Made by a program: the position numbers and the translations under genes. A model generated the notes under the pieces. The model saw nothing but the letters and a program-made list of their open reading frames with translations. It had not been told where the DNA came from and did no database searches. Source: an uncultured Granulosicoccus sp. (GTDB taxonomy: Bacteria > Pseudomonadota > Gammaproteobacteria > Granulosicoccales > Granulosicoccaceae). Taken from it: DNA of 64,000 nucleotides. The stretch lies in the NCBI GenBank assembly GCA_947495035.1, contig CANLXI010000031.1, forward strand, positions 21,710 to 85,709, read 5' to 3'. Positions 46,501-54,541 of this stretch are shown here, in pieces. How positions within the stretch are numbered: the first letter of the stretch is position 1; each line of letters starts with the position of its first letter.

Positions 46501-47058
46501 ATGGCGAATTCGGGTTTCGGTCTCCTTGCGCCGTTCCTTGTACTTGGAGATGCCGGCGGCCTCTTCCAGATAGACCCGCAAATCTTCGGGCTTGGCTTCG
46601 ATCAGGCGCGAGATCATGCCCTGCTCGATGATCGCATAGCTGCGCGGACCCAGACCGGTTCCCAGGAAGATGTCGCGAATGTCGCGTCTCCGGCAACGCA
46701 CGTTGTTCAGGGCGTACTTGGACTGGCCGTCGCGTGTGACTTCGCGCCGAATGGAAATCTCGGCATACTGCGCGTATTCGCCGCCCAGAGAGCCGTCCGC
46801 GTTGTCGAATACCAGCTCTACCGAGGCCTGCCCGACCGGCTTGCGAGAACTGGAACCGACGAAAATGACATCGTCCATGGATTCGCCGCGCAGATGCTTG
46901 GCAGAAGACTCGCCCATGACCCAGCGCACGGCATCGATGGTATTCGACTTGCCGCAGCCATTGGGCCCGACAATACCGACCAGTGGACTGCGAAGCTTGA
47001 TATCGGTGGGATCGACAAAGGATTTGAATCCGGCGATCTTGATACGGCTCAGACGCAT
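43555..47058 (-). CDS. smc: Chromosome segregation protein SMC
   Basis: Condensin ATPase of 1167 residues. Walker A GPNGCGKSN (31-39), Q-loop region, two long coiled coils flanking a hinge near residues 510-650, signature LLSGGEKALTAVALVF and Walker B CMLDEVDAPLDD. The ATG at 47058 gives the standard MRLSRIKIAGFKSF; a frame 42 bp longer is possible but has no ribosome site. Many gammaproteobacteria use MukB instead, so SMC argues against the enterobacterial branch. It is followed by zipA after 75 bp. Confidence 0.96.
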   Translation of the reverse strand: MRLSRIKIAGFKSFVDPTDIKLRSPLVGIVGPNGCGKSNTIDAVRWVMGESSAKHLRGESMDDVIFVGSSSRKPVGQASVELVFDNADGSLGGEYAQYAEISIRREVTRDGQSKYALNNVRCRRRDIRDIFLGTGLGPRSYAIIEQGMISRLIEAKPEDLRVYLEEAAGISKYKERRKETETRIRHTRDNLDRLDDLREEVDKQLAHLKRQASTAERYQRLKAEERQKRGELLVLRRREFEQSRDQQALKTSELETELESVMAELRAAESAIELARAQQTEASESFSTVQAEFYRIGGEVARIEQTIEHTRETRHQQSQELAEVDKSLAESLTHLRDDTARIAEIAETLENDQPAFDMLQDSQKHSAELLLRAETELQEWQARNDAFNRRFAEASQTAQIEKSRIEQFERSLAGADTRLSRLQEERQGLDLAPVHEKIEESLELQVEAADEEQRLQESLSLASEKQQMQKESIRQRRERLDQARSRVQSGLGRLASLEALQQAALEPDSNVKDSWLQTNALADLPRLAQGITADAGWERAVELVLGPHLEAVCVNGNAIIERCLNELPEAQLTLIDVSREGPVATAGTLADKVTGDVPLTDLLAGVLVADDLSEALRIRDGLQAGQSVVTRDGLWMGSSWLRVARGDARDSVLLRATEITELKTELAELDTQVAQLSEELDELSQQQDELETRRETLLHAFNDAVRNHSQISSTIAAERQRLEQGERRIRTLDEEIAEIEQAREQESLQLEDAAGRKLEAVELLAELEQEKARISDEHENLRSNLQKAREQRDADRDAGQELAIRVESMRSARKATEQNLTRMQERIRQLTERQTMLNAMLASEDDEDPLLALEAGLQQHLTDKAASESALRTARDQLNGIEQRLREHEQARQRHDVRSQAVREKVHSQIMSAQEVVVRLKTLDEQLAEHDYKVAEILENLSDEANVSDWASELEKLERQIQRLGPINLAAIDELAEQSQRKQYLDEQHLDVSEALATLERAIAKIDRETRSRFKDTFDKVNAKVEEFFPRLFGGGHGCLQMTGDDLLSTGVSVNAQPPGKRVSNIQLLSGGEKALTAVALVFAFFELNPSPFCMLDEVDAPLDDANVGRFCELVKEMSERVQFIFITHNKVTMEMAQQLMGVTMNEPGVSRLVAVDVNEAVELAGV

Positions 47059-47139
47059 AGAATTGTGAGCGTTTCGGGCAATGGGCCGTTGAGGAGACAT
47101 GCCAGGTGCCGCCTGAGCATCACCTGTCGTGGAATGGTT

Positions 47140-47145
47140 ATTGTA
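47140..47145 (-). promoter_or_regulatory. Candidate -10 box for smc
   Basis: On the minus strand TACAAT lies about 80 nt upstream of the smc start, in the 136-bp gap shared with cysZ. No good -35 at the optimal distance (TTGTGA is 15 bp away). Confidence 0.3.
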
Positions 47146-47194
47146 CTGTCTTTATGTTGCTCACAACAGTCGGCACAGCAGCTATGCTCATGTC

Positions 47195-48004
47195 ATGAAA
47201 CCCATTGGACCCACACAGGCTTTCGGCTATATCGTCACCGGATGGCGTCTGATGCGGACACCCGGCCTGCGCCGCTTTGTCTGGATGCCACTGCTGATCA
47301 ATGTTCTGGTGTTCGGCGTACTTGGCTGGAGCCTGTACAGCTCGGCCAACGACTGGCTGCATTCCCGGGCATTCCTGTCGGCACTGCCCGACTGGTGGAT
47401 CATCCATGCAATCGACACCCTGCTGCGCTGGATTCTCGGTCTGGTCATGTTTGTCGCCATGGCGTTCCTGTTCACACTACTGGCCAATCTGATCGGGGCG
47501 CCATTCAATGGCTTGCTGGCCGAGCGGGTGGAAGCCCACTTGACCGGTCGCAAAATCACGACCGACCCCTCCTGGCTGACAATGGCCCGCAGCGTGCCAC
47601 GACTGATGGCCTCCGAACTGTCAAAGCTGCTTTATCTGCTGCTCTGTCTGCTGCCATTGCTGCTGTTGCAATTCATTCCCGTCATCAATCTGGTAGCGCC
47701 ATTGCTGATGTTTCTGTTTGGCGCCTGGATGTTTGCGCTGGAATATCTGGATTATCCACTGGGCAATCATGGGGCGCTTTTTCGCGATGTGCGTGCAGTG
47801 GCAAGACAGCGTCGCCGGATGGCGCTGGGTTTCGGCTCGGCGGTCGCCCTGCTGAGCGCCGTTCCCATCGTCAATCTGTTTGTCATGCCCGCGGCTGTGG
47901 CAGGGGCAACAGCCCTGTATGTGGACCATCTGCGCTCGCTATACCCGCTCACACCTGCCGCTGGTGACCAACCCGCTACTTCCGGAAACATCACTCATGT
48001 CTGA
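47195..48004 (+). CDS. cysZ: CysZ/EI24 family inner-membrane protein
   Basis: Membrane protein of 269 residues related to the sulfate-uptake protein CysZ. Several hydrophobic segments are visible (about 34-52, 70-100, 150-180 and 220-245), with GAWMFALEYLDYPLGNHG typical of the family. The start at 47195 (MKPIGPTQAFGYIVTGW) fits the family; 66 bp more of open frame upstream is probably untranslated. Location next to the smc-zipA-ligA block matches the cysZ-zipA neighbourhood in E. coli. Its stop overlaps the next gene by 8 nt. Confidence 0.85.
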   Translation: MKPIGPTQAFGYIVTGWRLMRTPGLRRFVWMPLLINVLVFGVLGWSLYSSANDWLHSRAFLSALPDWWIIHAIDTLLRWILGLVMFVAMAFLFTLLANLIGAPFNGLLAERVEAHLTGRKITTDPSWLTMARSVPRLMASELSKLLYLLLCLLPLLLLQFIPVINLVAPLLMFLFGAWMFALEYLDYPLGNHGALFRDVRAVARQRRRMALGFGSAVALLSAVPIVNLFVMPAAVAGATALYVDHLRSLYPLTPAAGDQPATSGNITHV

Positions 48005-48887
48005 CTCATGCAAGCACCACACAGGCGCACGCGCAACTGCCATTGCCCTGCTGCTGCCGCTGTTGTTCGGTCTGGCGACCAGCGCATCACAGGCTGCCGA
48101 TACCGGCTTCGTGGAATCATCCACCGTACCCGGTGGCATCGCCATCATCGATCTCGGGGAAGCCTCCCGACCCTGGCCCAGTGTTCGCTGGAATGACAGA
48201 CCCATTGCCCTGGTGGAGCAATCCGGTCGCCTGCAGGCGCTGGTCGGTATTCCGCTGTCAGTCAAGGCCGGTCCGCAGAGCCTGCAACTGACACATGCCG
48301 ATGGCAGCGGGTCAAGCATACCCTTCGATGTCAGCCCCTTTGCCTACGAGGAACAGCGGTTGACCATCAGCAACAAGCGCAAGGTGAACCCGGCACCGAT
48401 GGACATGGAACGCATCAACAGGGAGAGCGCGCGCCTCAAGGTTGTCAAGAGCTACCGCGCCGACAAGCTGCTGACCGACAATTTCGAATGGCCACTGGCA
48501 GGACCGGTGTCCAGCCCCTTTGGCCTGCGTCGCTTCTTCAACGACCAGCCAAGACGACCACATGGCGGCATCGATATCGCCGCCCCGGAAGGAACACCCA
48601 TCATGGCACCCGCAGACGGCCTGGTGGTTGATACAGGCGACTATTTCTTCAACGGCAACAGCGTCTTCATCGAACATGGCCTGGGACTGCAGACCTTCTA
48701 TGCCCACATGAGCCGAATCGACGTTGAGCCGGGCGAGCGTGTCAGTCAGGGGCAGATCATTGGTGCGGTTGGTCAGACGGGTCGTGTCACAGGACCACAC
48801 TTGCATTGGTCAGTCGGCCTGAACGGTACCTGGGTCAACCCCCTGCTGGTTCTGGACAGCGACAGTCCTCCCCCAGCCGGCCCCTGA
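47997..48887 (+). CDS. Secreted M23 family peptidase (LytM-like)
   Basis: A 296-residue exported protein: signal peptide about 1-34 (RATAIALLLPLLFGLATSA then SQAAD), a periplasmic N-terminal beta domain (about 40-115), then an M23 domain with the zinc ligands in RPHGGIDIAAPEGTPI and GPHLHWSVGLNG, and APADGLVVDTGDYFFNGN. Both key His/Asp sets are present, so it may be an active peptidoglycan endopeptidase. The ATG at 47997 overlaps the end of cysZ by 8 nt, so the two are coupled. Confidence 0.9.
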   Translation: MSDSCKHHTGARATAIALLLPLLFGLATSASQAADTGFVESSTVPGGIAIIDLGEASRPWPSVRWNDRPIALVEQSGRLQALVGIPLSVKAGPQSLQLTHADGSGSSIPFDVSPFAYEEQRLTISNKRKVNPAPMDMERINRESARLKVVKSYRADKLLTDNFEWPLAGPVSSPFGLRRFFNDQPRRPHGGIDIAAPEGTPIMAPADGLVVDTGDYFFNGNSVFIEHGLGLQTFYAHMSRIDVEPGERVSQGQIIGAVGQTGRVTGPHLHWSVGLNGTWVNPLLVLDSDSPPPAGP

Positions 48888-48917
48888 ACAGAGCCTCGAC
48901 AAGGCAGGAGTCTGGCG

Positions 48918-50534
48918 TCAGCCCTTGCCCTTGTCCTTTCGCAGACTGTGCTGCGAACCACGCTTGCCACTCACCTTCTTGCCGGCCGCCACCTTCTTTT
49001 TCCCGAGAGCACCGCTGCGAGCATCGGGCTCGCCACCGGCAGGACGACGCTTTTCGGAGGAACGACTCTGCCGTCCCTTGACCTCGGCCTTGTTGCGAAC
49101 CGGCTTCACCCGCGCGGTTTCCTGGAAGGGATTGTCATCCTGCCGGAACTCGATGCGTAGCGGTGTACCGAACAGCTTGAGCGCCTTGGCGAAATGGTTC
49201 ATCAGATAGCGTTGGTAACTCTGAGGCACTTTCAGAGCCTGTTTGCCGTGGATCACGATGATGGGGGGATTCTGACCACCCTGATGCGCATATCGCAGCT
49301 TGATGCGGCGTCCGTTGACCATCGGTGGCTGATGCTGTGTGGTCACCACTTCCAGCATGCGAGTCAGATTGGGGGTGGAGAGATCGACAAAGGCCGATGC
49401 ATAGGCCTTGTTGATGGACTTGAACAGATCGCCCACGCCCGAACCTCGCAAGGCACTGATGAAATGGATACGAGTGAATTTGAGGAATTCGACTCGCCGC
49501 TCCAGATCTTCACGATAGGCCTCACGCTGTTCAGTGGTCAGGCTGTCCCATTTGTTGACCGCCACGATCAGCGCTCGCCCCTTGTCGATCACATAGCCGA
49601 GCAGGGAAAGGTCCTGATCGGTGATGCCTTCCTCGGCATCAAGCAGCATGACACAGACATTACTCTTGTCGATGGACTGCAATGTCTTGATGATGCTGAA
49701 GATCTCGACCTTTTCACTGACCTTGCCACGACGACGAACTCCGGCGGTATCGATCAGCGTGTATTCCCTGCCCGCACGCTCGAACGGCACGGCCACGGAA
49801 TCACGCGTGGTGCCTGGCTGGTCATAGGCAATGACGCGATCCTCACCCAGCAAGCGGTTGATCAGCGTTGACTTGCCCACGTTGGGGCGACCCACGAAGG
49901 TGATGCGAATATCGCTTTGCTCGACGGGCTGATAGCCCGGGCCGAAGCTCTGTTCGCCTTCAGCGGCGCCTGCCTCTTCAGCCGCAGCTCGCTTCTTGCG
50001 GGATCCGCGCTTGCGCGACGGCTCGATACGCTCTTCCTGAGGAATCCGGAAGTGATCTGCCAGCTCCTCGACCAGTTGCTGAACGCCACGATTGTGCGAG
50101 GCAGCTATGGGCACCATCGTGTCAAAACCCAGCTGGTGGAATTCCAGCTGCGCCTTGTCCTCACCGATGCCGTCGATCTTGTTGACGCACAGCACCACGT
50201 GACGCGCCTGACGCCGCAGGATGTCGGCAATCTCTTCATCGACCGACACCAGCCCGGCGCGACCGTCGACCAGAAAGACGACGAGGTCGGCCTCACGCAC
50301 GGCGCTCAGAGTCTGATCGGCCATGGCTGCATCCAGGGAATCGGGTGCGCCACTCAGCCCGCCGGTGTCGACCAGAAGGTAAGGCCAGCCGCCGACCTTG
50401 CCATCGCCATACTGGCGATCGCGGGTCAGACCGGGCATATCGGCGACCAGCGCATCCTGCGTTCGGGTCAGCTTGTTGAACAGGGTGGACTTGCCTACGT
50501 TTGGCCGGCCCACCAGCGCGATGGTGGGTTTCAT
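48918..50534 (-). CDS. der: GTPase Der (EngA), with extended linker and basic tail
   Basis: Double-GTPase needed for 50S ribosome assembly. G1 boxes occur at GRPNVGKST twice (residues 9-17 and about 215-223), with NKID and NKWD specificity motifs and a KH-like C-terminal domain. At 538 residues it is longer than the usual 490 or so because of a Lys/Arg then Ala/Glu linker between G domains (about 171-207) and a 60-residue Lys/Arg-rich tail ending KDKGKG. The start at 50534 (MKPTIALVG) is the canonical one. It follows bamB by 7 bp. Confidence 0.96.
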   Translation of the reverse strand: MKPTIALVGRPNVGKSTLFNKLTRTQDALVADMPGLTRDRQYGDGKVGGWPYLLVDTGGLSGAPDSLDAAMADQTLSAVREADLVVFLVDGRAGLVSVDEEIADILRRQARHVVLCVNKIDGIGEDKAQLEFHQLGFDTMVPIAASHNRGVQQLVEELADHFRIPQEERIEPSRKRGSRKKRAAAEEAGAAEGEQSFGPGYQPVEQSDIRITFVGRPNVGKSTLINRLLGEDRVIAYDQPGTTRDSVAVPFERAGREYTLIDTAGVRRRGKVSEKVEIFSIIKTLQSIDKSNVCVMLLDAEEGITDQDLSLLGYVIDKGRALIVAVNKWDSLTTEQREAYREDLERRVEFLKFTRIHFISALRGSGVGDLFKSINKAYASAFVDLSTPNLTRMLEVVTTQHQPPMVNGRRIKLRYAHQGGQNPPIIVIHGKQALKVPQSYQRYLMNHFAKALKLFGTPLRIEFRQDDNPFQETARVKPVRNKAEVKGRQSRSSEKRRPAGGEPDARSGALGKKKVAAGKKVSGKRGSQHSLRKDKGKG

Positions 50535-50541
50535 GATGATC

Positions 50542-51693
50542 TCAACGTGCGAAACGAAAGGCGGCAACCAGGCCATCGGTGGCTTGTACGATAACGGCAT
50601 CGTCGGTTGCAATGGGGCGAGCCGTGATGGGCTCATCGGTCAGACGGGTGCGCCCGACCAGCGTACCGGTGTTCAGATCAAGCACATGCACATAGCCTTC
50701 GACATCACCGACGACGATATCACCGGCCGGTGTGAACGTTGGCGGACTCAGGCGCCGACCGGGCATGGTGTCATTGGACCAGAGGATCTGCCCCGACTGC
50801 TTGTCCAGACGATGCACGGTGTCCTTGTCATCGATGACGATCAGACTGTCCTCCTGCAATGCAATACCGGCTCCCGCCGACATGGGTACCGACCAGACGA
50901 TCTGACCGCGACCCGGCTCGATGCGCGCCACCTTGCCCTGATAGTTCGCCAGGTAGATGCCCTCATCATCCAGTACGATATCGGCATCGATATCCACCAG
51001 CCGCTCTACTTCGGAACGTCCGGAAGGCACGCTGACAACCGTCTCCCAGATCAGTTTGCCATTGCTCATGTTCAGTGCCAGCAAGCGCCCGTCGTCCAGA
51101 CCGACCAGCACGCCTCCATTGAGCAGGCGAGGTTGACTGTAGCCGTTGAGCGTCAGTGCGGGCGGTGTATTGGAGACACTCCAGCGCTCACTGCCGTCTT
51201 CCGGCTCGAGAGCCACGACCCGGCCATCGGTACTGCGCACCACAACCACACCGAAGCCAGCCGATACGGGCCGCAGAATCTCGGAGGACGCTGCCGTTTG
51301 CCACAGGGCTTCACCGGTCGCCGCATCCAGCGCATGCACGACGCCGTTGACATCATTGACATAGACGTGCTGATCATCGCCACCGACGCCGCTGTTCAGC
51401 CACGTATCGAGCTCGGCTCGCCACTGACGCATACCGCCATCACGCTTCAGGCTGGTCACCCGGCCACGTCGATTGGCCAGCACGATGTGATCTTCGGTGA
51501 CCAGTGGTTCGAATCGGCCGCGACCGGCCTCACCCACCTTGGCGGACCACAGCCGCAACGGCTGGACTTCCGCGGTCGTCGCCTTGAGCTCGGCTGGCGG
51601 CACCGGAGGCGGCTCGGAGGCACAGCCGGCAACTGCCAGCATGCCTGCCAGGCAGGCCAGCAGCCGCAGCCTCTTGTTGGCCAGGACCTTCAC
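50542..51693 (-). CDS. bamB: Outer-membrane assembly lipoprotein BamB
   Basis: Beta-propeller subunit of the BAM complex that inserts outer-membrane proteins. The 383-residue protein starts with a lipoprotein signal (LAVAGC, Cys24) and then has repeated PQQ-like blades, for example ARRRGRVTSLKRDGG-type strands, VHALDAATGEALWQT, GRLLALNMSNGKLIWET and VHVLDLNTGTLVGRT. It starts with GTG, which overlaps the yfgM stop by one base (TAGTG). Confidence 0.93.
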   Translation of the reverse strand: MKVLANKRLRLLACLAGMLAVAGCASEPPPVPPAELKATTAEVQPLRLWSAKVGEAGRGRFEPLVTEDHIVLANRRGRVTSLKRDGGMRQWRAELDTWLNSGVGGDDQHVYVNDVNGVVHALDAATGEALWQTAASSEILRPVSAGFGVVVVRSTDGRVVALEPEDGSERWSVSNTPPALTLNGYSQPRLLNGGVLVGLDDGRLLALNMSNGKLIWETVVSVPSGRSEVERLVDIDADIVLDDEGIYLANYQGKVARIEPGRGQIVWSVPMSAGAGIALQEDSLIVIDDKDTVHRLDKQSGQILWSNDTMPGRRLSPPTFTPAGDIVVGDVEGYVHVLDLNTGTLVGRTRLTDEPITARPIATDDAVIVQATDGLVAAFRFAR

Positions 51694-52349
51694 TAGCTTG
51701 CGCTCTCGGAGCCGTCTTCGGTGCCATCGCTGACTGTCAGCTCATTCAGCTTCATGGTCAGGCCTTCACGATTGGCCACGAACTGACTGTCCTGTGCTGC
51801 CAGGTAGGCCTGGCGAGCGCCATCGGCATCACCATTGATCAGCAGCAGGTCACCGCGTGCCTCTTCCACCAGACCGGCGAAGGCCTCCGGAAAGTCGGCA
51901 GGCAGACTATCGAGCCCGGCTGCCGCATCACCATTGGCACCAAGCACCCGCGCTAATCGCACTCTGGCGATCAGACGGACATCGTCCTGAGGTGCGTTAT
52001 CCGCGACCCATTCCAGACGACTGGCCGCATCGGCCAGATCACCACCTTCCACGGATGCACGGGCTGCCGCCATGTTGGCATAGGCACTGTACAGGGCGTC
52101 GGGCTGATCGTCCTTCAGTTCATCGGCCAGCGACAGGGCTGCCGCCGTATCGCTGCCATTGAGCGCTTCAATGGTGCGGCTGAAGGTATCACTGGCCACG
52201 ACAGCCTGCTTTTCCTGGTGACCCTTCCAGAAGGTCCAGCCTCCGATCGCTCCAACACCCAGCACCACGCCGGCGATGACAGCCTTGCCGTTCTCCGCCC
52301 ACCACTCCTTGAGTGCTTCGACCTGTTGCTCTTCTGTTTCGTATTCCAC
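51693..52349 (-). CDS. yfgM: YfgM family TPR protein
   Basis: A 218-residue bitopic protein with a short cytoplasmic N-terminus (YETEEQQVEALKEWWAENG), one membrane helix (about 22-42, GVVLGVGAIGGWTFW) and periplasmic TPR-like repeats. In E. coli YfgM works with PpiD at the Sec translocon and as a stress-signal partner of RcsB. The position between hisS and bamB is conserved. It is followed by bamB with a 1-nt overlap. Confidence 0.9.
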   Translation of the reverse strand: MEYETEEQQVEALKEWWAENGKAVIAGVVLGVGAIGGWTFWKGHQEKQAVVASDTFSRTIEALNGSDTAAALSLADELKDDQPDALYSAYANMAAARASVEGGDLADAASRLEWVADNAPQDDVRLIARVRLARVLGANGDAAAGLDSLPADFPEAFAGLVEEARGDLLLINGDADGARQAYLAAQDSQFVANREGLTMKLNELTVSDGTEDGSESAS

Positions 52350-52467
52350 TTGTTTTCTCCACGCCGCACCAGGCGCCTGTCCTGTTCCAGTTCCGGAACT
52401 TGTCCGCCCGGATCAGTGTTCTGTTATCCGCTGCCGCGTATGGCAGCTACTACCCGATGTGTGTCGT

Positions 52468-53754
52468 TCAGACCTCGTTGGCCAGCATTTTCTGTAGTGC
52501 CTCGCCCAGGCCGTCAAGCGGAACACTGGTCTGCTCGCCGGCTCCGCGCAGTGGCTTGAGGGTTACCTGAGCACTGGCGAGTTCGGCTCCACCGATGATG
52601 GCGGCAACCGAGGCACCGCTCTTGTCCGCCTTGCGAAACTGGCTCTTGAGGCTGCCTGCTGCCGTATTGTGCACTACCGAACAGTCCGGTAGTTGCTGCC
52701 GGATGGTTTCCGCCAGGGCCAGGGAATCGGCCACCGTAACTTCATCGCTTCCCATGACGAAGATGTCTGCCGTCGCAGGCTCCGGAGTCTTGCCCAGTTT
52801 GTCCATCAATGCGATGACCCGCTCCATGCCGAACGCCCAGCCGACACCGGGCATGTCCTTCGCTCCCAGTTGCGCCAGCAGTCCGTCGTATCGTCCGCCG
52901 GCGCAGACCGCCGATTGCGAACCGAGCTGATCGGTGGTCCATTCGAAGACGGTGTGACTGTAGTAGTCGAGCCCCCTCACCAGTCGCGGATTGACCTGCA
53001 CACCGATACCACTGGCTTCCAGCAGCTGCTGCAATTGTTCGAAGTGAGCCAGCGAGGCTTCACTGAGACTGTCGCGCAAGGCCGGTGCCGCATTGATGAC
53101 GTCCTGCATGTCAGGGTTCTTGCTATCCAGAATGCGCAGCGGATTACGCTCCAGACGGCGCAGACTGTCTTCATCCAGCACACTGCGGTGCGCCTCGAAG
53201 TACGCCACCAGCGTCTCACGGTAACGCGCCCGGTCATCCGTATCGCCAAGCGTGTTGATCTCCAGCTGCAAGGCATCGATGATGCCCAGCTCACGCCACA
53301 ACCGCGCACTGAGCAGAATCAGCTCGGCTTCGATGGCCGGACCTGCCAGCCCGTAAACCTCCGCCCCTGTCTGGAAGAACTGCCGTTGCCGCCCCAGCTG
53401 CGGGCGCTCGTAACGAAACATCGGGCCGGTATACCAGATGCGATTGACACTGCCGGGCTGCAGCAGACCATTCTCGATCGCGGCACGCACGCACCCGGCC
53501 GTGTTTTCCGGTCGCAATGACAGAGACTCGCCCTTGCGATCCTCGAAGGTATACATCTCCTTCTCGACGATATCCGTGGCCTCACCAATGGAGCGGCTGA
53601 ACAGACTGGTACGCTCCAGCAACGGTGTGCGCAGCTCTCCGTAGCCATAGGCTCGCATTGCCTGACGCACAGCCGACTCCAGCTGATGCCAGGGGGCCAC
53701 GGCCTGAGGCAGCAGATCGGGCATGCCGCGCAAACGCTTGAATTGAGTCTTCAT
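52468..53754 (-). CDS. hisS: Histidine-tRNA ligase
   Basis: Class II aminoacyl-tRNA synthetase of 428 residues. Motif 1 region near the N-terminus, motif 2 FRYERPQLGRQRQFFQTG, the histidine-binding RGLDYYSHTVFEW and CAGGRYDGLL, motif 3 GVGWAFGMERV, and the C-terminal anticodon-binding domain. The ATG at 53754 gives the family start KTQFKRLRGMPDLLP; the open frame upstream belongs to a different frame of pilF. It lies 28 bp after pilF. Confidence 0.97.
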   Translation of the reverse strand: MKTQFKRLRGMPDLLPQAVAPWHQLESAVRQAMRAYGYGELRTPLLERTSLFSRSIGEATDIVEKEMYTFEDRKGESLSLRPENTAGCVRAAIENGLLQPGSVNRIWYTGPMFRYERPQLGRQRQFFQTGAEVYGLAGPAIEAELILLSARLWRELGIIDALQLEINTLGDTDDRARYRETLVAYFEAHRSVLDEDSLRRLERNPLRILDSKNPDMQDVINAAPALRDSLSEASLAHFEQLQQLLEASGIGVQVNPRLVRGLDYYSHTVFEWTTDQLGSQSAVCAGGRYDGLLAQLGAKDMPGVGWAFGMERVIALMDKLGKTPEPATADIFVMGSDEVTVADSLALAETIRQQLPDCSVVHNTAAGSLKSQFRKADKSGASVAAIIGGAELASAQVTLKPLRGAGEQTSVPLDGLGEALQKMLANEV

Positions 53755-53782
53755 TTTCCTGACAACGGTCGGTGGCGACGGC

Positions 53783-54541
53783 TTACTGAATGGGACGGGA
53801 CAAGTATTCACCCGCCTGTTCGGAGGCGGGAAACTGATTGAGCAACTGACTGGCATAGGCTTCGGCACTGTCCAGATCGCCCGCATCGCGCTTGATCTGC
53901 AAGCCCAGAAACAGGCTCTCTGCCGTCGCGCTGCCATAGGCGTTGTATCGCTGGAAATACGCATCGGCAACCGTCAGTCGCTGTTTGCGGTGCATCAGAT
54001 CGGCCATGTGAAGGTAGGCATTGGCAAACTGCGGATTGACACGCAACGCTTCACGCAGATAGCTCTCGGCATCGCTCAGTCGATCGGCATCGAGCATGCA
54101 CAGACCGGCATTGTCCAGCGCATACTCCGGCGTACGGTAGAACGGATTGTCAGCGGCGGCTCTGAACTGCTTGCTGGCGTTGTCATACTTGCCTACCCCA
54201 CACAGATAGATGCCATAACTGTTGCGGTACTCGGCCTCCTCCGGCTCGAGCCGCAACGCTCGCTTGAAGTGCATATCGGCACTGTCGGGGTCGCCGATGC
54301 GGAACTGCAGATTGGCATAGGTGGCATGCGCCAGGGCGTTGCTCTCATCCTGATCAAGGGCCTTCAACAGCTTCTCGCGCGCCTGATCCAGCTCCCCTCG
54401 CTGCAGATACTGCGCACCCAGCTGGGCGTTGTACTGGGCAGCGTCCTGTCGCTTTTCGGGACTGATCTCACCACTGCCTGCACATGCCTGCAGCAGGAAC
54501 AACACACCCAGCAGCAGTGCCTTGTTGCCTGTCACTGTCAT
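53783..54541 (-). CDS. pilF: Type IV pilus pilotin PilF/PilW
   Basis: A 252-residue outer-membrane lipoprotein with a lipobox (LLQAC, Cys20) and six or so TPR repeats (for example NAQLGAQYLQRGELDQAREKLLKAL and HATYANLQFRIGDPDSADMHFKRAL). It localises the PilQ secretin. It overlaps rlmN by 4 nt. In most relatives rodZ and ispG follow before hisS; here hisS comes directly. Confidence 0.93.
   Translation of the reverse strand: MTVTGNKALLLGVLFLLQACAGSGEISPEKRQDAAQYNAQLGAQYLQRGELDQAREKLLKALDQDESNALAHATYANLQFRIGDPDSADMHFKRALRLEPEEAEYRNSYGIYLCGVGKYDNASKQFRAAADNPFYRTPEYALDNAGLCMLDADRLSDAESYLREALRVNPQFANAYLHMADLMHRKQRLTVADAYFQRYNAYGSATAESLFLGLQIKRDAGDLDSAEAYASQLLNQFPASEQAGEYLSRPIQ

Noticed and set aside
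45754..47967. A 737-codon open frame on the plus strand across smc and into cysZ
   Set aside because: It is antisense to smc, whose coiled-coil protein and ATPase motifs are certain, and runs out of frame through cysZ. High GC content keeps such antisense frames open.
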